DNA of 52,000 bases from Bacteroidales bacterium Phil12. GTDB lineage: Bacteria > Bacteroidota > Bacteroidia > Bacteroidales > P3. The stretch spans positions 1 through 52,000 of the forward strand of contig NWBO01000053.1 of the NCBI GenBank assembly GCA_002633275.1. Direction: 5' to 3'. Below the pieces are notes generated by a model. That model searched no databases and had not been told where the DNA came from. It saw only the letters and a program-made list of their open reading frames with translations. The translations under genes were made by a program, and so were the position numbers. This document shows, piece after piece, positions 7,973-17,120 of the stretch. Each line of letters begins with the position of its first letter. The first letter of the stretch is position 1.

Positions 7973-9190
7973 ATGGGCTTTGTTCAATTCATATCCAAAC
8001 GTTTGGTAAAAGGCAAAAACACCGGTTCTGCAAGAAGAGTAATCAATATAGCCACCGTATCGGTTGCCTTATCCATTGCCGTTATGCTGATAAGTGTCAG
8101 CGTGTTAAGCGGTTTCAAATCTGCCGTCAAAGAGAAAATCGTCGGCTTCGGCTCGCATATCCAAATAGTGCCTTATTCGATAAACAACACTTTTGATGAT
8201 AATCCTATATATATAGACAACGCCACTCAAAACACCATATCTAAAAACAAAAACATTAAAAGCATAACGCCCGTTATAAACAAATCGTCCGTCATTATTT
8301 GCGACGATGCTTTTCACGCAGTTATCCTTAAAGGCATCACCCAATCCTACGACACAACATTCTTTCACGATGCGCTGACAGTCGGTGCCATGCCTCGCTT
8401 AAACAAGACTTCGCACCAAGAATGTATAATATCCAAAAACACTGCCGACAAACTTAAACTAAACCTCAACGACAAGATAAAAATATATTTTTATATCGAC
8501 AACGGTTATCGTGCCAAAAATTTTTATGTAAGCGGCATTTACGACACAGGTCTTGGCGATTATGACGACAGGTTTTTGATTTGCGACGCAGCGGTGTTGC
8601 AGAATATCTTTTCTATGGAGGCAACGGATTATTCGGCATACGAGGTATCGTTAAATGATTTCTCGAAATTGGACGCTACTGCCGACGAGGTTTATCAACT
8701 GCTGCCAAACAATATGACTTTGCAGACGATAACCGATATTGAGCCGAACTTGTTTTCGTGGTTAAATCTATTGGACAGTAATGTTATAATGATTATAGGC
8801 ATTATGATACTTTTGACTGTCGTAACGCTTTGCGGAGTTGTGCTTATAATGATTTTCGAGAAAAAACAAACGATTGGTATCCTTAAAGCAATTGGCTCGC
8901 CGAACGACCAAATAACTCAAATTTTTCTTCACAAGGCAGGTTATATCGCTCTTAAAGGATTGTTTTACGGTAATATCTTGGCGTTGGCATTGGAATTAAT
9001 TCAAAAATACACTCACTTGATAACTCTTGATGCTCAGAGTTATTATTTGACGAATGTTCCGATTTCTATCAACGCACTTCATATTATCGGCGTGGATATA
9101 TTGGCTTTTGCCGTATGTCTTTTGTGTATGCTTATTCCTGCCAAAACGATAAGCAAAATATCCGTTACAAAAAATCTTAGATTTGAATAA
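7973..9190 (+). CDS. ABC transporter permease, LolC/LolE-like (MacB/FtsX fold)
   Basis: This 405-residue inner-membrane permease probably belongs to the system that extracts lipoproteins for transfer to the outer membrane. It has the family layout: one N-terminal membrane helix (INIATVSVALSIAVMLISVSVLSGF), a large periplasmic domain (residues ~50-255), then three helices with the FtsX-like core. That core includes the conserved cytoplasmic loop MIFEKKQTIGILKAIGSP. No ATPase gene lies beside it. Bacteroidota often carry a single Lol permease that replaces the C/E pair. A stretch near its 3' end (9018-9075) is duplicated downstream of the following rhuM gene. Confidence 0.87.
   Translation: MGFVQFISKRLVKGKNTGSARRVINIATVSVALSIAVMLISVSVLSGFKSAVKEKIVGFGSHIQIVPYSINNTFDDNPIYIDNATQNTISKNKNIKSITPVINKSSVIICDDAFHAVILKGITQSYDTTFFHDALTVGAMPRLNKTSHQECIISKNTADKLKLNLNDKIKIYFYIDNGYRAKNFYVSGIYDTGLGDYDDRFLICDAAVLQNIFSMEATDYSAYEVSLNDFSKLDATADEVYQLLPNNMTLQTITDIEPNLFSWLNLLDSNVIMIIGIMILLTVVTLCGVVLIMIFEKKQTIGILKAIGSPNDQITQIFLHKAGYIALKGLFYGNILALALELIQKYTHLITLDAQSYYLTNVPISINALHIIGVDILAFAVCLLCMLIPAKTISKISVTKNLRFE
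9018..9075 (+). repeat. 58-bp direct repeat, copy 1 (inside the permease gene)
   Basis: This segment of the permease coding sequence recurs at 10285-10342 with four mismatches in 58 bases. The two copies flank rhuM. Confidence 0.9.
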
Positions 9191-9279
9191 ATTCACAAAA
9201 TGCTACGCAAACATACAAAGCAACAAAATTGAATTTACTAACAAAAGAAACACATATTAGTTTGGAATGGAGGTAAGAA

Positions 9280-10287
9280 ATGAATAACCGAAACAACAAC
9301 GGAGAAATAATTCTTTATCAAACAGAAAATGGCGATACAAAAATTGAGGTTACACTTTGCAATGACACCGTTTGGCTTACTATTGACCAAATGGCACAAC
9401 TGTTTCAAAGAAATAAATCCACAATCTCTCGGCATATAAAAAATATTTTCGACGAAGGAGAATTGCAAGCCAATGCAGTTGTTGCGTTTTTTGCAACAAC
9501 TGCATCAGACAACAAGACATATCAAGTAGCATATTATAACCTTGATATGATTATAAGTATCGGTTATCGCGTCAAATCTCACCGTGGTGTTCAGTTTAGA
9601 ATTTGGGCAACGCAAGTGTTACGCAATTATTTGGTTAAAGGCTTTGCACTTAATGATGATTTACTCAAACGTGCAGGTGGTGGCAATTATTTTGACGAAT
9701 TGCTTGCTCGCATTAGGGATATTCGTTCATCAGAAAAAGTTTTCTACCGTAAGATACTTGAAATTTATGCATTGAGTATTGATTATGACCCCAGTTGCGA
9801 AGCCACTACAAAATTCTTTAAGACCATACAAAACAAGATGCACTTTTCTGCACACGGACACACGGCAGCCGAACTTATTTATGAGCGTGCCGATAGCGAA
9901 AAAGATTTTATGGGCTTGACCTCTTGGAGCGGTGCTTTGCCTAAACGCTCGGATGTGGATATTGCTAAAAATTATCTTTCCTCTGACGAATTGGATACAC
10001 TTAATAGAATAGTTAGTATGTACCTTGACTTTGCTGAACTTCAAGCCAAATCGCATAAACCCATGTATATGGCGGATTGGATTGAAAAACTTGATGATTT
10101 TCTTAAATTGTCCGGCAAAGATTTACTCACTCATGCAGGAAAGATTTCGTCTGAATTGGCAAAACAAAAAGCAAATACCGAATATGATAAATTCAAAGAG
10201 CGTACTCAATTACAACTTTCACCTGTGGAAATTCATTTCTTGGAAAATTTTGAGAGAGAACAAAAGAAATTAAAGAATAATATTTGA
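9280..10287 (+). CDS. rhuM: RhuM family protein
   Basis: This 335-residue protein belongs to the RhuM family (first named from a Salmonella pathogenicity island), widespread as accessory cargo. The N-terminal ~100 residues hold a helix-turn-helix-like part, WLTIDQMAQLFQRNKSTISRHIKNIFDEGEL. The family core follows: YYNLDMIISIGYRVKSHRGVQFRIW, ALSIDYDP and ADSEKDFMGLTSW. The biochemical role is unknown; relatives are cytoplasmic and often lie near restriction or toxin genes, none of which is visible here. It has a strong Shine-Dalgarno GGAGG seven bases before the ATG. That is unusual in this window and supports acquisition. Its TGA stop is the first codon-length of the duplicated permease segment. 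Confidence 0.88.
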   Translation: MNNRNNNGEIILYQTENGDTKIEVTLCNDTVWLTIDQMAQLFQRNKSTISRHIKNIFDEGELQANAVVAFFATTASDNKTYQVAYYNLDMIISIGYRVKSHRGVQFRIWATQVLRNYLVKGFALNDDLLKRAGGGNYFDELLARIRDIRSSEKVFYRKILEIYALSIDYDPSCEATTKFFKTIQNKMHFSAHGHTAAELIYERADSEKDFMGLTSWSGALPKRSDVDIAKNYLSSDELDTLNRIVSMYLDFAELQAKSHKPMYMADWIEKLDDFLKLSGKDLLTHAGKISSELAKQKANTEYDKFKERTQLQLSPVEIHFLENFEREQKKLKNNI

Positions 10288-10342
10288 TAACTCCCAATGC
10301 TCAGAGTTATTATTTGACGAGTGTTCCGATTTCTATCAACGC
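10285..10342 (+). repeat. 58-bp direct repeat, copy 2 (fragment of the permease gene)
   Basis: This fragment of the permease 3' coding region has 54 of 58 bases identical to 9018-9075. It starts with the TGA stop of rhuM and ends abruptly where the palindromic element begins. It is a scar of the event that placed rhuM here. Confidence 0.9.
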
Positions 10343-10503
10343 TTTTTCAGAAAGTTGACTTGTAATTTTGGAAACATCAGTGCGGAGTATTCAAAAAAGC
10401 CCCTTTTTTATCTCAAAAAAACCCCTTTTTTACCCTAAAAAAGCCCCTTTTTTGACATCTCCGAAGCCGACTTTTCAAAATTAGTAACCGATTTCTCAAA
10501 ATT
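10343..10503. repeat. Symmetric palindromic element with three 22-bp-spaced hairpins
   Basis: Three copies of A6-7[G/A]CCCCT6 lie at 10393-10409, 10415-10431 and 10437-10453, with an exact 22-base period. Each is itself a near-palindrome (7-bp stem). Flanking arms 10362-10392 and 10454-10484 are imperfect inverted repeats (19 of 31 matched), and similarity continues outward to about 10343 and 10503. Arms and hairpins share one centre at 10423. No gene is visible in 10288-10712; the rest is AT-rich spacer up to the fimbrial operon terminator. Confidence 0.7.
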
Positions 10504-10654
10504 TCAAAAAAGTCATATCTTTTTTTATCATAAAATTTTTGACTGTTTATCATATAAAGTTTTGGCTTTTCATTGTCTTCGGCTACGATAGAAACAATAC
10601 AACTTGCACTGTTTTAATTTTCGTCAATCTCACGTTAATATAACGGCTTTGCCA

Positions 10655-10691
10655 AAATTAAAAATGTCCGCCAAAGTAATTTGGCGGACAT
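10655..10691 (-). terminator. Terminator of the fimbrial operon
   Basis: A perfect 12-bp stem (ATGTCCGCCAAA at 10664-10675 with its complement at 10680-10691) and a four-base loop are followed on the minus strand by TTTTTAATTTTG. It lies 22 bases past the stop of the 2131-residue gene and ends the operon. Confidence 0.9.
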
Positions 10692-10712
10692 GAAAAAATG
10701 AAAAAAAATCTT

Positions 10713-13700
10713 TTAACGAGTTCTGACAATTACTTTCAATGATTTCTCTTCCGTGCCGTCATTAGCCACAACTACGTATGCACCTTGCGTCAATGTGGTG
10801 TTGATTGTAGAAGTGTTTGCCGAAAGCGATTTAACACAATGGCCAAGCATATCGAACACTTTTACATCAAGACGCTCGCGTGTGGTATTAACCGTAAGCT
10901 CCTTGCCTGCCGCAACGATGCTTATCGATTGCTCTTGCTCTATCTCAGGGTTTATATCCTCACGCTTGTTGGCTGCAACGATATAGAAACGACCGGAAGT
11001 GTTGCCGCTGACCTTAACGCTCATACCCTCTTCCAAAGGACGTTTGTCGCCTGTAACCTTATCCAACAAAAAGTAACTATCATATAAATGTATGTTGTCA
11101 AACGTAAGTTCTATCTCATTGTCGTTTTTGTCATTCATACCCGTAAGACCTATTTCAACGCCATCTATTGATGAAGTGGAGTTAATCATAACGGCGTTAC
11201 CGCCTGCAACGGAATATACCATAGGAGCATCGTCCATTTCTTCGTCAATCAAAAGCATCACATCTTCGTTATCCGAATAGTCTTTGGAAGCATCTTGCGA
11301 CAAAGTAATCAAAGCCTTAGACACAACCTCATTATTTGATAAAGCTGTTATACGCAAGCCGTCTTTTTCAAAGCCCGCTTGATTTATGCTGCGTGCTTTA
11401 AGTATAGGCTTATCTCCATTAGGAACATTAACCATCATATCTTTTTTGAACTGAATGCCATTAAGCGTTGCCGTCGAAGTTTTGGCCTCAACGAAAAATC
11501 CCTGCATAGGTGCAACGATATAAGGCTCTTGCATCGTACCTGTAACATCGCCGCCCTCTCCCATAACAAAGGCTTCTTTGGCAGAGCCGTCAGAAGCGAT
11601 TATCCAACATTTCGGATTAAGTTTATCGCTATTGGCTGTTAAAAACTCTTTCAAATCCAAATCGGTCATAAACGGATTACCCACCATAAAGAATTGGCTC
11701 GGTGAATCGCTGCGACCACTGGCAGAAGCGGTAAATCCGTTGGCATTACTTTTATCAAAAGCAAGTTTATAGGCTGAGTTACGAGCAATCTGCGTTTCGT
11801 CGCCGTGAATTCCTCCGTCTTGCGTGTAATATTCGTAACTTGCATCATCTTTCGGCAAACGCATAAGCACCTTATCGCCCTCATTGAAACTCGTTACGCC
11901 CGATACTTCGGCTTTAATGGAAAATCCCTGGCCTGCATCGTATTTCTCATTAACATCATTGAAAACATTACTCCATTGAGTAACGATTGCTACGTTCTTT
12001 GTTGAATGATCGACTTCGACAACCTTAGCATTTGCTTTGTTCCAAGAACGCTGATATACGGCAGGAGCAAAACGATTGTTTTTGTTTTTATCGGTCGAGA
12101 AAGTTATTGGCTGGAAACGTTCAGTTTCCTGGCGTGCATTCGCTGTCGGCATATACATATCGCCCGCAACGACATCTTTCAACGGTGAAGACAAAACATA
12201 CCAACGATTAGGGTCAAGTTCAGCTTCTACCCACGCTTTATCGTAGGTAAGATATTGCTGGTTGTAGATTCGTGCCGACGGCATAAAGTCTATCTCACTG
12301 CAAGTGTGCATATACCAAGGACGACAGTTGTAACCATAACTTCCGTTACTTATCAAGGTCATATCATATTGGACATCGTAAGTAATTGCTCCGTTTTCAA
12401 GGTCAAGAATGTTTTCAGGATTGCCTGCTATATTATCAGGGTCCTTAGGGTCGCCATACCAGTAAAACGTTTTTTGTACATTCTGACCTTTATAGGAATC
12501 CTTTATTTCAATCTGCTGCTGCGTTCCGCTTGGTTGGTAAAGATATGGATAACCGCTCGCAGGCTCTGTCGAAGGAAGCACAACCTTGGTAAAGTCTAAC
12601 GGTGCATAGGCGAACTTTACTTTATTAACGCCGTCTGTAATATAATCGGAATTTGCGTCTGCCTCTGCATAAAGTTCCTCAGAAGACATTCTTCGCCAGT
12701 TACGGTCGTTGTTCCAGTTAGGTTTGCTTGTTGCACCCGTCCAAATAACGTATTGAGGTACTACCTTGATAGTAAATACTCGCCTACCCTCACACATCAC
12801 TTCGTCATCGACAGAACCGCCGCTCTGATTTTCTTTATAAGCCACTGACATACGATAATAATAACCCTCCTTAAACTTAAATGCGTTATTGAATACCATA
12901 CGGAGAATATTATTATTTTCGCCTTTCTTGGCAACCATTTCTTTCAACAATCCCACCGCCAACAAACCTTCGGTTAAGTATTCTTGTTCATGCAAGTCTT
13001 TATATTGCGGGTCATTGGTTTCAACCAAGTAAATATTAGGGTCGCTGTTATCTTCCACTAATTCGGTGGAAGTTTCTTTCGCCGTGGTAACGGTACGGAT
13101 AGACACGTTAAGCATCTTGTCGTGAGTTTCAAGATTGTCTTTGATTGCACTTACCTCTTTGAGTTGAGCAAGACCTACACGCATAGGTACATCGTCCAAA
13201 TATGACGGATATGTTATCTGACCTATACCATGTTGCAACAATGGTGCCTGACGTCGAACAGGGATTGAAATCTCTGTCGGTTCTCCACACACGATGTAAT
13301 TGTCCTTCTCTGTATAAGTAGGTATTGCCACAACCTTTGCCGAACTCTCATTTCCTTCATTGAACTTCACAGGAGGGAATACATAAGAAGACTGATACAA
13401 CAACAATTTAGGTGCTATTGGGTCGCTGCCCTCGACTTGTTGAGGATTGCTCATCTCGATAATATAGTTTTTCATCTCCTGCGTAAAATCATTTTTCGGT
13501 ACTACCGTCTCGTCTTCAATAGACGGAGTATGCGGATAATTGAGACGAAATTGCAAAAGTGCCGTTCTTAAATCCAAATCCGCTTTATGTTCTGCATCAA
13601 ATTCAGCAATCGAGCCGTTATACCAATCCAAATAAGCATTCTTTTCAACAGTTACAACTTCATCGGTTTGCTCGTCTTTGTGTTTACCAATAACGTCCAA

Positions 13701-16700
13701 CTGGATAACAGGCATCTGGTTCTCGCAAACAAAGAACTCCTCGACATTAGAGACAGCCACACCGTCAATCCTTACCTGTCCGTAACGTTTTATGGAAAAT
13801 GTACTGATAGGAGAACAATCACTTCGTATTTCAAACTTATTCCACGCAACTATAGTATCATTCATATCCAAGTTATCACCGTCCGCCTCTTCGGCAAACA
13901 ATGCCTGAATATATTCTCTACCAGGCAAGATTTTATCGCCTGTTCCAGTGCTGATGACAAATGAAAGATATTCCTTATTGTCTGTGTCTTTTTCAAACAT
14001 CACCACTTTGTTGATTGTGGTCTCATTCTCTTCGTAAGGCACATTTTGAACGCCAAAAGTGTTGAAAGTCATCTTTCCGAAAGAAGTTATCTTATCGCCT
14101 CCACCGTAATTATATCTTACAACGGCAGAGTCAAAGGCTACGCGATAGGCAGTTTCGACTTGACCGCTTTCGCCTTGATGAATGGCATATATGGAATCAT
14201 ATACGGTATAAAATCTTTCTTTATCAAGGAAAGTGTAATATACATTGATATCCTCGCCCTCTTGTTCGTTTGTAGGAATAGCATCGCCCACCGATTGCAA
14301 GATAGTCTGATAAGGCGAAGAAAGTTTTATCGGCGGCAATTCGGAGTTACACAACGGCTTTGTTTGACGTGCCGTTACCTCTGGACGGACAACATAAACA
14401 CGTATATCGTCTATGGCGTAGTCTGCACCTTGTGAATTTTTGGCATTGTTGTCCAACTCCAACTCGTAGTGGTCGATGTCATCTTCCGTAAGACCCAAAG
14501 TAGCAAAATCGGGAATAAACGAATAAGAAATCGCCTGCCAGTCTCCACGCTTCTCTATATAGCCGGTGGTGAATGTGTGCAACAACTCTCGTATTCCATC
14601 CTTTTTAACCGCAATAAAGTTAAAAGCCAGGTTGGCTACTTCTGTAGCATTCGAAAGTTCCGCAAACCAAGCCGTAACATGTAAAGTCGCTCCTGTGCAA
14701 AGGTCATCGATTTTTATACGTGCCGTAACGCCGGGGTCGGCTGAGGCATTGACAAAATAATAGAATCCGGTCTGCGCTCCGCCTGTTTCAAACCAACGGC
14801 GGTCGTAAAGATAATTAGTCGGTTTGCCGTTTGGACTAAAAGCATCCCAATATCCTGTATTTATACTATTGGTAACAATCTGGTATAGACCGTAGTCTCC
14901 GTTATCCGTATAATTAAACCCATACTGTGACTCACCCCACTTGACAGGCCATTTTAATTCCCATCCATCACCATATTTGAACAAATAATTTTGTCTTTTA
15001 CTATCCGACAAGCCAAACAGATAACTGTATTCATCAAAATTAACTTTCGCCTTCGGTTTTCCAACCATTGACTCAAAATGCTCGGCTGTCATTGTAGGAT
15101 ACTTGCTTTTCATAACAGTTTCATCACCGACAAAAGCAATCCATTCGTTGGCAAATGTAATATGGTATTCCTGCACTATCACCTCATGACCGGTGCCGTC
15201 AGGCGTTGTGATTTTTTCATCGTTATAGTCCTTACCGATAAGGCGAACTATATATGTGCCAGGTTTGGCGTTAGCAGCATCGCAGGCAAGCATACGAGAA
15301 TACTTTCCTCCACCGCCACACAGGTAGTATGTAGTGCCATTGACAACTCGGCTTCCGTAACCTTGAAAGTCTTCAACTAAGTTAAAACCAGGATTTGGTA
15401 TTGGATTTTCGTTTTTATCAAAAACCTCAATATCACACGAACAAATACGACGATAGTCATCATCGCTGATTTTATAATAGTATTTGGAACGAATTACATC
15501 AGAACCGACTCCTCCCGACTCGTATTTTGGAATAGGCGATTCAAGACGTATCTGAAAATCTTTTCCGGCACGTGCCGTTACAGTGCGAAAATGCTTTTTG
15601 ATATATTCAAGGTTATTTTCCTTTGTAGAAGTCATTTCATCTGCCTGTTTCTTTCCGTCCTTGATACGGAACAAATGGCGATAAACAATCAGTGGCTCCT
15701 TTATTATCTTATTGTCTTTATCTACTTGATTCGCATCATTAAAACGCATACTGACATCTGCCGCCACCACATATTCTTCGTTGAAAGATTCAAGTTTGTC
15801 TTCCTGCGTATATGTTGCACGAGGATAAAAGAATGTGGCTATCGTACCATATCTGCGATAATTATTATTATAATCTGAGAAATTCTTCGACGGCTCAATC
15901 CACATACCATTAACAAAACCGGCATCTTTGGTGCGACCTGCAAATTGGGGATTTATCAAAAAGTCAAGCAACGGATAGTCTTCATCGTTTGTCAAATAGC
16001 CTCCGTTTTTATAATCATACCAATGGATAAAGTTCTCCCTATAATTAGGTATTCCTTCCCAACCATAATAAGGATATAGTGCGATAACATCACCGGGAAC
16101 GGCATAAAGTTCATGTTCAATAACGTGGGTTGGCTGACGCTTGCCGTTTTTCACATCCGAGTCATTTTCTGGGGTGATATACGAATAGTCGGGCATCTGT
16201 ATGTTGTGTTCATTCAAAAAGTCGTTATCCAATGTCCATTTGCCATCAACCCAACCATTCCAATCGGTATAGTTATCAGGAATTTTATCAATTGAATAAA
16301 AGTATTTAGTGGATTTTCGGTTATTAGCGTCAAGTACGCTTTGGGTATTCTCAAATGTATAATCTTCGTAATCTTTTACATAATCTGTTGTCAGACGAAA
16401 GCGGTCGATTTGAGTATCCGTATAATTGTCTTGTGAAGACAATCTGATAATATTAAACTCCGACATCGTAAGAAGTCGCAATTTTTTATCGCCAATCGTT
16501 TTAATCGTACGGCTGTTGTTGGTACGCAGTGTAAAGCGGATATATCTGAAAGTCTTGTTCGTGGTTATACGGCGAGAATATTCCTCTGTTTGATATCCAC
16601 GCATCACAAAATTGACATGTGTATGTGCGTAATACTGGTTAAACGGTTCCCAATTAGACCCGTTGTCAGATACATCGATATGAAAGGCGGTAGGAGCTCT

Positions 16701-17108
16701 TCTTAGTTTAACATCAACTTCCTTGCCCCCTTCTTTACATTTGGCGCTGCTGTTATGACGGCGGGTATAGATAATCAAATCATCATATACTTCTGCTCCG
16801 TTTTCTGCTGTCCTTTTCAAACTGAAATTTTCTCCAAGATCGACTGTAATACGTATGCTGTCGGTAATTTCATCGGACGAACTCCAATAAGTTCCAACAT
16901 TTTTATCTATCAAACATTGATAGTCAACAGATTGATTGGGAGATCCTCCTTTTGAGTCGTTTATTGTGATTTGACTTTTATCTTTTATAAGGATTTTACG
17001 TGTCGCTGTCTCCGTTGTCTGTCCAAAAGCAGTTTGTATTGATGCAAGCACCACAAACAACATTACCGTTACCAAATTAGGCATTATATGTATGTTTCTT
17101 ACTTTCAT
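10713..17108 (-). CDS. Giant secreted surface protein with T9SS-like C-terminal domain; candidate fimbrial tip adhesin
   Basis: This 2131-residue protein has a signal peptide ending near TAFGQ and no lipobox. Residues ~55-230 resemble a discoidin/F5-8C lectin-like domain (DKNVGTYWSSSD, ITVDLGENF, FHIDVSDNGSNWEPFN, FRYIRFTLR). Residues ~760-910 look like a second jelly-roll ligand-binding domain ending in DYAIDDIRVYVV. Near residue 1500 is an IWTGATSKPNWNNDRNW motif seen in Bacteroidota surface proteins. The last ~75 residues match a type A T9SS sorting domain: VKVFDMLGHCVKSL, TLTQGAYVVV, and a terminal KSLKVIVRTR. As the last gene of a fimbrial operon, 12 bases after an accessory fimbrillin, it parallels Mfa5 of Porphyromonas gingivalis, a T9SS-exported tip protein. 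It lacks an obvious von Willebrand A domain. Function is inferred. Confidence 0.75.
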   Translation of the reverse strand: MKVRNIHIMPNLVTVMLFVVLASIQTAFGQTTETATRKILIKDKSQITINDSKGGSPNQSVDYQCLIDKNVGTYWSSSDEITDSIRITVDLGENFSLKRTAENGAEVYDDLIIYTRRHNSSAKCKEGGKEVDVKLRRAPTAFHIDVSDNGSNWEPFNQYYAHTHVNFVMRGYQTEEYSRRITTNKTFRYIRFTLRTNNSRTIKTIGDKKLRLLTMSEFNIIRLSSQDNYTDTQIDRFRLTTDYVKDYEDYTFENTQSVLDANNRKSTKYFYSIDKIPDNYTDWNGWVDGKWTLDNDFLNEHNIQMPDYSYITPENDSDVKNGKRQPTHVIEHELYAVPGDVIALYPYYGWEGIPNYRENFIHWYDYKNGGYLTNDEDYPLLDFLINPQFAGRTKDAGFVNGMWIEPSKNFSDYNNNYRRYGTIATFFYPRATYTQEDKLESFNEEYVVAADVSMRFNDANQVDKDNKIIKEPLIVYRHLFRIKDGKKQADEMTSTKENNLEYIKKHFRTVTARAGKDFQIRLESPIPKYESGGVGSDVIRSKYYYKISDDDYRRICSCDIEVFDKNENPIPNPGFNLVEDFQGYGSRVVNGTTYYLCGGGGKYSRMLACDAANAKPGTYIVRLIGKDYNDEKITTPDGTGHEVIVQEYHITFANEWIAFVGDETVMKSKYPTMTAEHFESMVGKPKAKVNFDEYSYLFGLSDSKRQNYLFKYGDGWELKWPVKWGESQYGFNYTDNGDYGLYQIVTNSINTGYWDAFSPNGKPTNYLYDRRWFETGGAQTGFYYFVNASADPGVTARIKIDDLCTGATLHVTAWFAELSNATEVANLAFNFIAVKKDGIRELLHTFTTGYIEKRGDWQAISYSFIPDFATLGLTEDDIDHYELELDNNAKNSQGADYAIDDIRVYVVRPEVTARQTKPLCNSELPPIKLSSPYQTILQSVGDAIPTNEQEGEDINVYYTFLDKERFYTVYDSIYAIHQGESGQVETAYRVAFDSAVVRYNYGGGDKITSFGKMTFNTFGVQNVPYEENETTINKVVMFEKDTDNKEYLSFVISTGTGDKILPGREYIQALFAEEADGDNLDMNDTIVAWNKFEIRSDCSPISTFSIKRYGQVRIDGVAVSNVEEFFVCENQMPVIQLDVIGKHKDEQTDEVVTVEKNAYLDWYNGSIAEFDAEHKADLDLRTALLQFRLNYPHTPSIEDETVVPKNDFTQEMKNYIIEMSNPQQVEGSDPIAPKLLLYQSSYVFPPVKFNEGNESSAKVVAIPTYTEKDNYIVCGEPTEISIPVRRQAPLLQHGIGQITYPSYLDDVPMRVGLAQLKEVSAIKDNLETHDKMLNVSIRTVTTAKETSTELVEDNSDPNIYLVETNDPQYKDLHEQEYLTEGLLAVGLLKEMVAKKGENNNILRMVFNNAFKFKEGYYYRMSVAYKENQSGGSVDDEVMCEGRRVFTIKVVPQYVIWTGATSKPNWNNDRNWRRMSSEELYAEADANSDYITDGVNKVKFAYAPLDFTKVVLPSTEPASGYPYLYQPSGTQQQIEIKDSYKGQNVQKTFYWYGDPKDPDNIAGNPENILDLENGAITYDVQYDMTLISNGSYGYNCRPWYMHTCSEIDFMPSARIYNQQYLTYDKAWVEAELDPNRWYVLSSPLKDVVAGDMYMPTANARQETERFQPITFSTDKNKNNRFAPAVYQRSWNKANAKVVEVDHSTKNVAIVTQWSNVFNDVNEKYDAGQGFSIKAEVSGVTSFNEGDKVLMRLPKDDASYEYYTQDGGIHGDETQIARNSAYKLAFDKSNANGFTASASGRSDSPSQFFMVGNPFMTDLDLKEFLTANSDKLNPKCWIIASDGSAKEAFVMGEGGDVTGTMQEPYIVAPMQGFFVEAKTSTATLNGIQFKKDMMVNVPNGDKPILKARSINQAGFEKDGLRITALSNNEVVSKALITLSQDASKDYSDNEDVMLLIDEEMDDAPMVYSVAGGNAVMINSTSSIDGVEIGLTGMNDKNDNEIELTFDNIHLYDSYFLLDKVTGDKRPLEEGMSVKVSGNTSGRFYIVAANKREDINPEIEQEQSISIVAAGKELTVNTTRERLDVKVFDMLGHCVKSLSANTSTINTTLTQGAYVVVANDGTEEKSLKVIVRTR

Positions 17109-17120
17109 CTGACTTTGTTT

